From Hyphomicrobium sp. (GTDB lineage Bacteria; Pseudomonadota; Alphaproteobacteria; Rhizobiales; Hyphomicrobiaceae), in contig NZ_JADZBI010000088.1 of the NCBI RefSeq assembly GCF_020852195.1, forward strand, positions 1-33,481: a stretch of 33,481 nucleotides of DNA, given 5' to 3'. Under the pieces are notes generated by a model. That model saw only the letters and a list, made by a program, of their open reading frames with translations, was not told the DNA's origin and did not search any database. Below are positions 16,204-24,400 of the stretch, piece after piece. The position numbers and the translations under genes were made by a program. The first letter of the stretch is position 1; each line of letters opens with the position of its first letter.

Positions 16204-16226
16204 GAACTCAAAGGGAGGAGTAGAAG

Positions 16227-16304
16227 ATGGACCCCTACGGACCGCCAATGCCGAACGCGTTGAACCTCATCGGAAAGCTGACCCTGGATCAGAAAGACCG
16301 CTAG
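16227..16304 (+). CDS. 25-aa ORF, amber-terminated, in frame with the next ORF
   Basis: ATG 16227 follows AGGGAGGAG (16212-16220), the strongest ribosome binding site in this part of the window. It encodes MDPYGPPMPNALNLIGKLTL followed by DQKDR and an amber TAG at 16302-16304. The same frame stays open afterwards (codons for QSQRR) into the 83-aa ORF, which lacks its own binding site. The likely original gene was one 114-codon ORF with a CAG-to-TAG change. Alternatively the two parts are translated by reinitiation or by amber readthrough. Confidence 0.5.
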   Translation: MDPYGPPMPNALNLIGKLTLDQKDR

Positions 16305-16319
16305 CAGAGCCAGCGCAGA

Positions 16320-16571
16320 ATGGCACTCGCAGGCGCGCTCATGAATCAAAATATGTCTCAAGGCGCGGGGGCGTTCGAAGGGCTCATGTCAGGGGCCAGC
16401 AAGGGGCTCGGCACGTCGATGTTTCTGAGCGAGTTGGGCAATGCCCGAAAGGGCTCGGGCGCGTCGAGAAACGACTCCAGTTGGGGCAGAGGCTTCGGTG
16501 AATCCGCATTCGGCCCTGACAGGATCGGGATCCGTGACGGCATCCGAGGCTTGCTCGGGTTGTCCAAATGA
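16320..16571 (+). CDS. Gly/Ala-rich phage-type protein, downstream part of amber-split ORF
   Basis: Eighty-three codons from ATG 16320 with no Shine-Dalgarno of its own. The translation has a Gly/Ala/Met-rich amphipathic segment (MSQGAGAFEGLMSGASKGLG) and a flexible Ser/Gly tail ending in IRGLLGLSK. Such compositions are frequent in small internal or head-associated phage proteins that precede ejection-protein genes; this is an analogy, not a match. It is in frame with the 25-codon ORF upstream across one amber codon. Its stop overlaps the next start (ATGA at 16568-16571), so translation of the following gene depends on ribosomes arriving here. Confidence 0.55.
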   Translation: MALAGALMNQNMSQGAGAFEGLMSGASKGLGTSMFLSELGNARKGSGASRNDSSWGRGFGESAFGPDRIGIRDGIRGLLGLSK

Positions 16572-16774
16572 TGACGCCTGAAGAAACGGACGCCCTCATC
16601 GTCGAGTGCAGCGAGGCCGAGCTGGGCGTGCACATGTTCGTCGGCAAACTGAAACAGCTGAATGCAGCCGGCATGGATCTCGGAGTGACTCCCGAAATTC
16701 TCGAAACCGTGCTGCTGATGATCAATCACTTCTATGGGCGCCTCGTCGTGCCGCCCGAGGGAGCGCCCAATTGA
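16568..16774 (+). CDS. Small acidic protein of the virion-type operon
   Basis: A 68-aa protein, MMTPEETDALIVECSEAELG then a helical region ending HFYGRLVVPPEGAPN. Its start overlaps the stop of the preceding ORF by the ATGA junction, and its stop TGA overlaps the ATG of the 734-aa gene in the same way (16772-16776), so all three are translationally coupled. Predicted mainly alpha-helical with no membrane segment. Its function is unknown. Position and coupling suggest a partner or chaperone of the large protein downstream. Confidence 0.65.
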   Translation: MMTPEETDALIVECSEAELGVHMFVGKLKQLNAAGMDLGVTPEILETVLLMINHFYGRLVVPPEGAPN

Positions 16775-18978
16775 TGGCCGAGAAGACCAAGAAGCCGGCT
16801 GGCATGTTCGACGACTTGATCGCCGAAGCCGAAGCCGCGCGGCCGAACCGCTTCACGAAATACGCACCCGAGGTCACGACGACGGGTAGCAATCGGTTTG
16901 CGAAGTATGCGCAGCAGCCGCAAGGTGGCAATTTCTTCGATCAATTCGACGAGCCGCGGAAGCCGAATTTCTTCGACCAGTTCGACGAGGACGATAGGGC
17001 TGCTGCTGCAGCACAGGGTGCGCAAGCACCGGGTGCTGCCGAAAGCGTGCCTGAGCGCGGCTTAATCGAAGGCATCGTGAGCGACGTGCGGAACATGCTC
17101 GGTTACGAGCAGACGCCGCAAGAGAAAGCGCAGCGCGCAAAGGCGCACGCGAAGTTCGAAGAGGATCGCGGCGGGGGCGGCTGGAAGGATACGCTGTTCT
17201 CGAAAGACGGCGCTCGCCTCGTTGCACAAGGAGCCAGCCTTGGGTTAGCGGATGAAGCAGAAGCCGCGATCCGATCGCTCGGCAGTGAGACTTACGATCA
17301 GGCGCTCGAGTCCATCCGCAACGACCTCGCCGCGGCGCGCAACAAGCCCGGCAGCCTGTTGCTCGAAATGGGAGCGGGTGCGCTCGTGCCGGGCGGCGCC
17401 GCTGTGCAGAGCTTGCGCACTGCGCCAAGCATTTGGCGCGCGGCGAAATACGGCGCAGGGCTCGGCGGCGCTGCCGGTTTCGCTGGCAGCGAAGGCGCGT
17501 CCAATCCCGACGCCACGATGGCCGATCACCTTGCCGAGCGACTCCCCAATGCCGCTTTCAGCGCTGCGCTCGGCGGCACCGCGGGCGCCGTTGTTCCGGC
17601 TGTCGGCGCAGCTGGTCGCGCGGCGACAGGCATCGCCGCGGCGCGGTTGGGCATCGGCAGCGAGAAGTTCGCGCGGGAAGCTTTGGCCGACGCGTTACGT
17701 GCCGAAGCCCGCGCCAGCGGGCGCAGCACAGACGCTGTATTGCAGGAGCTTGAGGACACGGGGCTGCCGCTTGCGCTGGCGGGCAATCAGTCCGTGAATC
17801 AGCTCGCGCACCGGGCGGCCGAAGCGTCGCCGGTTGCTCGGCGTCAGCTCATTGACACCATTGCGGACGCGGAAGGCGGCGCAGGTCGTCGTGTCGAGCG
17901 CGCCATTGATGACGCCATGGCCGGCGAACGGGCCGGCGATGTCGCATTCGCCATTCAAGATGCCCGTCGGCTCGGCGCGAGCCGTGGTTATGACGCACTC
18001 TATGGGCGCAACGCCGTGTCGGACATGAGCGCTGCTATCGACCCCACACGTCCGACCATGCAGGCGGCGATCAATCGGGCGAACCGCTGGATCCGCGACG
18101 AGAACGGACTCGAGATCAATGACGTGTCCGCGATGACCGGCAAGCAAACCGACTACCTGGTTCGCGCTCTCGACGATGCGGTGGACAGAGCATTTCGTTC
18201 GGGCTCTGGTCAGCACGGCGCCCGGCTTGCCGAGCAACGCGACAACTTCCTGCGTTCGGCATATCAAGCCCGCCCGGAGTATCGAGACGTGCGTGCCGCC
18301 TATGCCGCCGACAGCGATAGCCTACGCGCCATCGAAGCAGGACGCGGCGTGAAGCTGAAAGACAGCGCGGGCACCGAAGAATTCACGGCGCAGCTTGCCG
18401 ACATGGCCCCCCGTGATCGGCAGTACGCACGTCTCGGCGTGCTGCAGAACCTCCGGGATGACGTGCGCAATACTGCGACTGCGCCGAACGCCATCAGGAA
18501 CGTGGCAGAGTCGCCCGCTCGTGCGCGCAACCTCGCGGATATCCTTTCACCGTTGGCCGACGAGACTGCGCCCGTGCTGGGCAATCGGCAGCGTGCTGCA
18601 CTCGAGTCTCTGCCCGGCGTGATCGACAGGGAAGCCAGGGGCGTGCGCGGGGCACAAGCACTGAGACAGAACTTCCCCGACCACACTGGCGGGCTCAGGG
18701 CCGCGCTCGCCGGCGTCGATCCGTCGAGCGTGGCGACGCAGCCGAAAGCGTCGCTCACCCGCATCGCTGCACGCTACGCGTTGGACCCCATGAACCCCAA
18801 GCGCGCTGCACTTGTCTCTCAGCTTCTGCGTGACGATTGGCACCGCTCGATACCGCAGATCCGACGGCAGCTGGCACAGCGCGGTGTTGATGTTGGTGCG
18901 CTCACGACGCGGTGGAACGCTGCGCTGGCTGCGGCGGGTGCCAGCGGGCACGGGTATCGGCCGGCGCCGGTGCAGTAG
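16774..18978 (+). CDS. Putative phage ejection (internal virion) protein
   Basis: A 734-aa protein. The start ATG 16774 overlaps the previous stop. The N-terminus has short repeated linear motifs: NRFTKYA and NRFAKYA, then FFDQFDE twice. Short Phe/Asp repeats of this kind are characteristic of DNA-transfer proteins of podophages and related prophages. A long Gly/Ala-rich hydrophobic segment follows (about residues 145-300; GASLGLADEAEAAIRSLGSE and GAGLGGAAGFAGSEG), suited to membrane insertion. The remainder is a long Ala/Arg/Asp-rich helical domain with many RAVD- or DAVDRAF-like helices. The assignment comes from architecture and gene order; no single diagnostic motif proves it. An intrinsic-type hairpin ends the operon 22 bp downstream. 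No portal, capsid or tail gene accompanies it. Confidence 0.62.
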   Translation: MAEKTKKPAGMFDDLIAEAEAARPNRFTKYAPEVTTTGSNRFAKYAQQPQGGNFFDQFDEPRKPNFFDQFDEDDRAAAAAQGAQAPGAAESVPERGLIEGIVSDVRNMLGYEQTPQEKAQRAKAHAKFEEDRGGGGWKDTLFSKDGARLVAQGASLGLADEAEAAIRSLGSETYDQALESIRNDLAAARNKPGSLLLEMGAGALVPGGAAVQSLRTAPSIWRAAKYGAGLGGAAGFAGSEGASNPDATMADHLAERLPNAAFSAALGGTAGAVVPAVGAAGRAATGIAAARLGIGSEKFAREALADALRAEARASGRSTDAVLQELEDTGLPLALAGNQSVNQLAHRAAEASPVARRQLIDTIADAEGGAGRRVERAIDDAMAGERAGDVAFAIQDARRLGASRGYDALYGRNAVSDMSAAIDPTRPTMQAAINRANRWIRDENGLEINDVSAMTGKQTDYLVRALDDAVDRAFRSGSGQHGARLAEQRDNFLRSAYQARPEYRDVRAAYAADSDSLRAIEAGRGVKLKDSAGTEEFTAQLADMAPRDRQYARLGVLQNLRDDVRNTATAPNAIRNVAESPARARNLADILSPLADETAPVLGNRQRAALESLPGVIDREARGVRGAQALRQNFPDHTGGLRAALAGVDPSSVATQPKASLTRIAARYALDPMNPKRAALVSQLLRDDWHRSIPQIRRQLAQRGVDVGALTTRWNAALAAAGASGHGYRPAPVQ

Positions 18979-19000
18979 GCTCTTGCATCGGAGCGGACAT

Positions 19001-19030
19001 GGCGTCGGTAGTGTTGCTACCGACGCCTTT
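19001..19030 (+). terminator. Hairpin terminator of the virion-type operon
   Basis: An 11-bp perfect stem, GGCGTCGGTAG (19001-19011) with CTACCGACGCC (19017-19027), loop TGTTG, followed by TTT. It lies between convergent genes and can serve the plus-strand operon; the T-tract is short, so efficiency may be modest. Confidence 0.7.
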
Positions 19031-19040
19031 CGATGCGCCG

Positions 19041-19829
19041 CTATGCTGCTGCATCGGCGTTGGCCGCCTCAAGTTCGTCCAGAACGCGATTGCCGAGATC
19101 AACGACCGTGTTGAAGTCCGCTAGAAGCTGCGCGTGAAAACCAACACGGCCAGCTTCCTCGACAAACGAATGCTGCATCCAGGCTCGGAAGTGCATCAAC
19201 TCATCGCGCTGTGCCTTGAGCTGAGTCGCAAGATCCAAATCGCCATGGAGCAAGGCCTGCATTTCGTCCTGCTCGAGTTGCTTGTATTTATCGGCATCGG
19301 CTGCGAATACGACATACGGCGGAATGTAGAGAGGGATTCTGTGAGCCAAGGCGTCGCGGAAATCTTTCAGATACTCGTTGAACCAAGGATCAAACGTGGC
19401 TAGGTGAGCACGGAATTCAGCACTAAAGCTGTTCCGAACTGCGTTGTTCCCAGGCTTCAAACCGACCCATTGGTCAGGGAGCGGCGCGCCGCTGGCTTGC
19501 GTAATGTTCCGTTCGCATACCCAAACCCAAGCGAGGTTGTCGCATGCCCCGTACGCATGCACGACGGACGCCTGCACGTTGACTTCGGCGTTGTGGCGTA
19601 CTTCGTCGTCGGGTGGTTCGGCCTGCCCCGGCGGCAGTTCGCCAAAGACATTGTGTACGCACGTCGCTATCGACCTAAGGCGCCGAACAAAGCCGTGGTG
19701 GGCCATCTCTCGGGCGCGAGCATTCCGGAACGGCCACGCGAGGAATCTTTCGGTCAGCAGTGCGGTGGCTTCTGGCACCTTGGCTTGTTCTTCAGCAAGC
19801 TCTGCGAGCGCCGCGGCGGTATACGTCAT
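19041..19829 (-). CDS. HEPN-like protein, second of the element
   Basis: A 262-aa soluble, mostly helical protein. The middle contains FRDALAHRIPLYIPPYVV, where Arg158 and His163 form an R-x4-H motif at the C-terminal end of a helix, as in HEPN RNases. The region before it (HAYGACDNLAWVWVCERNI, residues 91-109) would be the paired helix that carries the conserved acidic/polar residue. The IPLYIPP sequence after the motif recurs in an uncharacterised bacterial family, as far as I remember. The last 60 residues are a charged coiled-coil-like helix. It stands alone on the minus strand, convergent with the virion-type operon across a terminator. A defence or abortive role is an inference from the motif. 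Start ATG 19829. Confidence 0.55.
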   Translation of the reverse strand: MTYTAAALAELAEEQAKVPEATALLTERFLAWPFRNARAREMAHHGFVRRLRSIATCVHNVFGELPPGQAEPPDDEVRHNAEVNVQASVVHAYGACDNLAWVWVCERNITQASGAPLPDQWVGLKPGNNAVRNSFSAEFRAHLATFDPWFNEYLKDFRDALAHRIPLYIPPYVVFAADADKYKQLEQDEMQALLHGDLDLATQLKAQRDELMHFRAWMQHSFVEEAGRVGFHAQLLADFNTVVDLGNRVLDELEAANADAAA

Positions 19830-19961
19830 TGGCAGGCCCTCTTACGACTGTGCGCTGGGCGCAGTTCCTGCTGAGTCTTTGCCCCCATCAAGGTGTTCAG
19901 CGGCTATATCGACAGGATTGTCGCCACGTCTCGACGGCCTTAATGCCTGCCCCCCTTGCGC

Positions 19962-20273
19962 CTAGTCGCCCCGCCGACACTCCGCCTCCTCACAATACGC
20001 CTGCAGACACCATCGCAGCATCTCCCCCGTCGTGATGCCGTACTCCCGCGCCAGCCTTTCGAGCGCCATGTGCTCGCTGCGCGTCAGCGACGTGCTCACC
20101 TCATGCTGCGGCTCGGACACGGGCGGCTTCGGCTCGCGTCTCCGCTTCACGGGCTTGGCAGCAGCCAGCGTTAGCGCCGAAGGCGCGTCCGCCAACTGCT
20201 GCACATTGCGCGCCTGAGCACGGGCGAGATTCCGCGCGAGCATTTCGTCAACGAGCGCATCGAGGTCGGTCAA
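19962..20273 (-). CDS. Putative ribbon-helix-helix-type regulator
   Basis: A 103-aa protein, last of a four-gene minus-strand operon. The start is TTG 20273, which overlaps the TGA of the gene before it (TTGA), so it is translationally coupled. The C-terminal part, TSLTRSEHMALERLAREYGITTGEMLRWCLQAYCEEAE, has the strand-helix-helix pattern of a CopG/Arc-like DNA-binding domain, preceded by a basic Pro/Lys/Arg linker (VKRRREPKPP). The N-terminal 25 residues are acidic and helical. A regulatory role is likely but untested. Confidence 0.55.
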   Translation of the reverse strand: MTDLDALVDEMLARNLARAQARNVQQLADAPSALTLAAAKPVKRRREPKPPVSEPQHEVSTSLTRSEHMALERLAREYGITTGEMLRWCLQAYCEEAECRRGD

Positions 20274-20485
20274 CGGCGGTAGATGCCCATGCGGTCGTGA
20301 CGGTCGCGGGCGTCGGCGAACAACTCGATTGCCTGCGCCAGTCGCTGGCGTAGCGTGCGTTGCTGCCAGAACGGCGCGTTATCGAAACGGCGTAGCAGCT
20401 CGGCCTCGGCGGCTTCGTTGCGCCCCAAAAGGGCGTACAGGACCACCACGTGATCGGGATCGATGTCTGTTGGTTCACGGGCCAT
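20270..20485 (-). CDS. Small hypothetical protein in four-gene operon
   Basis: A 71-aa protein from ATG 20485 (MAREPTDIDPDHVVVLYALL). It is predicted helical with a charged C-terminus (FADARDRHDRMGIYRR) and no membrane segment. It overlaps the preceding gene by 11 bp and the following gene by 4 bp, as expected for a coupled operon. No family is recognised. Confidence 0.5.
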   Translation of the reverse strand: MAREPTDIDPDHVVVLYALLGRNEAAEAELLRRFDNAPFWQQRTLRQRLAQAIELFADARDRHDRMGIYRR

Positions 20486-20939
20486 GGGATGCCGCCGCGT
20501 CAGCAGCGTTCGCGCTGCGCGGTCTGCGCTTTGCGGCGCGTCGCGAGGGGCGGTAACGCCCTTCGGAAAGTTCACCTCCAGGCGCAGTCAGAACGGCAAG
20601 CGCATGGTGCGTGTGTGCCTGCGACGCCAGTCCCTCCGCCTGATCCAACCAGTGCGGCAACGTGATTGCGTCAGGCGTCTCTGCGATGTTGAATTCCAGA
20701 TGAAAGAGGCGTCTGTAGTCAGAGACGGTAACCTTGAGCCCATTGGCAATGGGAATGAAGCAGACGACATGCTCCTCGTAGAACACCGGATGTACGAAGC
20801 CGCGTTTGAGGCGCCGGAGTGCATTCGCAAACCAGCGGTCCTCGCTCGGAGCCATCGGCGATAGGTGGAGCGGATCGGTTACGAGCGAGTAGATGCCGAT
20901 GTAGGCGGTTAGCGGCATCGTGTTTGCGGATGCGTTCAC
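20475..20939 (-). CDS. Hypothetical protein in four-gene operon
   Basis: A 154-aa protein. GTG 20939 is chosen because it overlaps the stop of the 57-aa gene (GTGA) and has GGGAGG 7 nt upstream; ATG 20918 would leave both unexplained. The core is alpha/beta (IGIYSLVTDPLHL ... GFVHPVFYEEHVVCFIPIANG ... YRRLFHLEFNIAETP) and looks like a globular domain of about 105 residues. After it comes a basic low-complexity tail (RYRPSRRAAKRRPR), possibly nucleic-acid binding. I do not recognise the family. Confidence 0.6.
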   Translation of the reverse strand: MNASANTMPLTAYIGIYSLVTDPLHLSPMAPSEDRWFANALRRLKRGFVHPVFYEEHVVCFIPIANGLKVTVSDYRRLFHLEFNIAETPDAITLPHWLDQAEGLASQAHTHHALAVLTAPGGELSEGRYRPSRRAAKRRPRSANAADAAASHGP

Positions 20940-21109
20940 TGCGCGGCCTCCCTGGCCAGCACGGCGAGCACCACGTCGCGCACGAAAACCGACACAGGTT
21001 TTCCGTGCGCACGAGCCTGACGGCCGAGCGCAGCAGCATCCGCGCGGCGCAGCCATGTTCTTACGGGCGCAGAAAGCGCCAGCTTTTCAGGTTTCTTCGG
21101 TGGAGCCAT
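20936..21109 (-). CDS. 57-aa ribbon-helix-helix-like protein, first gene of the operon
   Basis: A short gene easily missed: ATG 21109 preceded by GGAGG with a 6-nt gap, ending at TGA 20936-20938, which overlaps the GTG of the next gene. The sequence MAPPKKPEKLALSAPVRTWL leads into an Arg/Ala-rich helix and then KPVSVFVRDVVLAVLAREAAQ. Strand-helix-helix with Ser-Val-Phe-Val-Arg before the last helix matches small plasmid or phage ribbon-helix-helix repressors. It lies beside three copies of a GGTCCGC site and is the natural candidate for the protein that binds them. A CATCTG/CAGATG hairpin (21120-21134) sits next to its ribosome binding site and could modulate its translation. Confidence 0.6.
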   Translation of the reverse strand: MAPPKKPEKLALSAPVRTWLRRADAAALGRQARAHGKPVSVFVRDVVLAVLAREAAQ

Positions 21110-21119
21110 TTACGGCCTC

Positions 21120-21360
21120 CATCTGTTTCAGATGGGTCCATGATAACAGGTCCGCTATTCCATTCTGGCGGACCGCAAAAAGGAAAGGCGGGCTCTTGGA
21201 GGAGCCCGCCCATTTGTCTTGACCAACCAGCGAGAGACTTTCGGGAGCGCAGTGCAGGTTATTAACCGGCAAGGTCGTGTCGCTCTCCGAATGCCCGCAC
21301 AGTATATCAAATCGTCGCATTAACACCAAGACAAAACAGCGCATTACGCGGACCGCATAA
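21120..21360. promoter_or_regulatory. Divergent control region with three GGTCCGC operators and a hairpin
   Basis: Between the minus-strand operon (start 21109) and the primase-helicase (start 21444). The palindrome GCGGACCGC occurs at 21168-21176 and 21348-21356; the latter sits inside the longer imperfect palindrome TTACGCGGACCGCATAA (21344-21360). A half-type copy, GGTCCGC, is at 21149-21155. On the minus strand a hairpin (stem 21187-21195 with 21202-21210) followed by TTTCCTTTTT looks like an attenuator or insulating terminator. The layout resembles a repressor-controlled replication switch. Confidence 0.55.
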
Positions 21361-21443
21361 CAGACTGTGGTAACATTGGGCACGAATCGAATGCGGGCTG
21401 TCGTGGCTCGTCGGTTCGCAGGACTGACCGATGCGAGTAGTCA

Positions 21444-24400
21444 ATGCCAATGGATTCTGTTTCTGCGCCCATTGATGGGCGTAATGCTGCTGCGTTTGCG
21501 GTTAATAACGCCGCACTGCCAAGCGATCTGATAAATCTGCATTTGCAGCACCCGCCGGCGGCGGTCCCCCAAACGCACACCAATCGCGGGGTAACAATCG
21601 CCACCCCGCACGACCATTCACTGTGTGTGCGAGGCCCCTCCTATGAAGTGCAGAAGACCTTTCGCCTTGCGAATCCGACGCATCACCCGGTGCATCCGCG
21701 CGGGACGTGGGACGACGCCTGCGATCCCACTGCTGGCAAGTGGGAAGAACTTTCCCGCATCTCATTCGGCGCGCACGCCTCCCATGAAGTCTGGCTCGAT
21801 GAGCTGCGCGATTGGGCTGAATTGCTCGATGGCTTGGCCGCGCAGCCCGACGCCGGACTCATTCTTGGCCGCTTGAAACACGACGCGCGCAGGGATGCAT
21901 CCCGCGGTCGCTGGCTCGTGTCCGATCGTCAGGGCCGATATGACGACGTGCCGTCGCGTTGGCTGCTGGTCGATCTCGACCATATGCCCGGCGAACCCGA
22001 AGCCGCGTCCGGCGTGCTGCCGGACTACATCTCGGATACGATGCCGGAGCTTTCGGCGTGCGCCTACGTCGCAGCGTTTACAAGTTCTGCCGGCATCAAA
22101 GGGGCACGTGTCCGACTCGTGTTCGAGCTTGCGGCACCGCGCACGCTGGCTGCAATGCGCAGCTTTGCGCAGATGGTCAACACGCGTGCCGGCGTCGAGA
22201 TCATCGACTCGAGCCTCTACACGCCGGGCCATCTGGTCATCACGACGGCACCGCGTCTGTTCGCCAGCGTCGCGCAGGGCAACATCGTCACCGCGCAGCA
22301 GTTGCCGCGCCCAGTGCGCGATGCCGCATGGTTCGTGGCAGGTGACTTGGCCAGCATTCCCGACGCGGCAGTAACATTTGTTACTGGCGACGCAGCCTAT
22401 GTGCCAAAGGGCCAACGCAGCGAGTCTATGACCAAGGCTGCAGCTGCCGAGCTGCTGCAGGCGCTCGGGCCGGGCAGCTACAGCGTCAACGTGCACCGTT
22501 GGCTTTGCCATGTGGCCTGGACAGCGCCCGCGCATCGCGGCGACGCTGCATTCAACGAAGCGGTTTCGATCATCCAAGACCGAATCCGTGAGACGAGCGA
22601 ACCGGCGCGGCTCGGTGAGCGACTTCGCATCCATGGCAACGAGTGCTCACTGCGTCGCGCTTGGGATTCTGCTCTTGAACGCAAAGCGCAGCAGCTGACC
22701 AAGCGCGTGATTATCGGCGCGGCACCTGCGCCCGTCGTCGCGTCTTCTCCCGTCAGCTTGTCCGCGCTCGGCGTCAACACCGCGCACGCAATCGACTTGA
22801 GCGCAGCCCATGCGGTTAGCACTGCGCAAGCTGTGCCGCCGCCAACGATCGACAACGTGCGCGCGCAACTCAAAGCCGATTTCAAAGCCGAGGCAACTGC
22901 GATCACCCGCGGCGCCAAGCGACATGTGCTGTTCAAACACGCACCGGGAGCCGGCAAGACCACGGCGCTGCTGGAAGTGCTGAACGCAGGGCACATCAGC
23001 AGCAATCTGACACGCATCGCTGTGCCCACGCACGCGCTGGCGGAACAGCTTGTCGCTGACATCAAAGCGCACGCGCGTGGCATCGGCGATCAGGGCGGCG
23101 GCATGCATTACGACACCGATCTCGTCGCATCGGTGCGGCACCATAAGGGGCGCGGGCAGCCGGGCATGTGCCCCGATCCCGTGTCGAAACCCAAGGCGGA
23201 TCTGGCCGAGAGCTTCGGCGTGCCCGTGAAAAGACATGTGTGCTCGGGCTGCGCGACCGAAAAGGCCGGCAATTGCCCCTGGCTCGCCCAAGCTGACGAC
23301 GACGGCAACGGCGTGATTGTCGAAGCGCACCATGCGGCCAATTCGCCTGTCGAGCGCCGTGCGGATCTCGTCATCAACGACGAGGGCACCATCGGGGCCG
23401 CGATTCAAACGGGCGGCGATAGCGTGCCGATTGCCGATCTCGCCAACACGGCGACCATCTACGCGGTGCGTGAGGGTTACGCGCTCGGCGCTCGCCTAGG
23501 CCGCGCCACGCTCGATCTCAGCACCTATCGCACTGAGCTGCGGCTTGCCGTCGGGGCAAGCATCCCGAAAAAGGAGGGCGAGGCGGGCAAACTGCTGACC
23601 TGCGCCATTCCGTCGCTCGTTGCCGATGTGACCTTCGAAGCGCGACGCGGTATGCGCACGGAGACGCGCACCGGCACCGGGGCGGCGCATGCCATTGAGC
23701 TCGAAGCGCGGTTGCAAGCGACGCTGTTCGCTCGCATCGCCAACGATAAGACGCCCGACGCAAATCGGAAGGACGCTGTTGCCTCTTTGCGAACATCGCA
23801 AGCAGCAACGCTGCTCTACCAAGCAATCGACGCGTCGGCGCGGCGCAGTTACGTGTTCGGCGTGGCCGCATATTTCCAGGGCAGCGGCAAATCGCGCGTT
23901 AACCGGGTGAAGTGCGTGCGGCGCGCACCTCGGCCGGCAGCCGAGTCGTCAATCTCATTTGACGGCACGGCCGACGTGGACGTGTGGCGTGCTCTTGTTG
24001 CCACCACGGGCGCGCCCTTCGAGCAACAGGTTTACGACGCTACACCGATCATCCCCGCGGGCGCCGTGACTGTGCACCATTACGCAGACAAGGCCGGCGC
24101 GCTCGCATCGCTGCTGTCGCCGCCAAAGCCGACCACCGCAGAGGCCGCCGCCAACGAGCTGCGCACGCAGTTGCTTGAGCTGTCATCGCGGCCGTGGGCG
24201 GTCGCTGCTTACGGCGATCTCCCCACGCGGCTCGCGGACGCAGAAACGCTCGTTGCTGCCGGCCGCGCCGAGAGTGACCGCAAACGACGAAACGCGGACA
24301 CGACTCTCAAGATGTTGTGGCGTTTCGTGTTAACCGAAGCCGTGTCCCATATTTCGCGCGCCGTGCCCGTCGCCGGGGAACAGGTGTCCACCCTGCTGAT

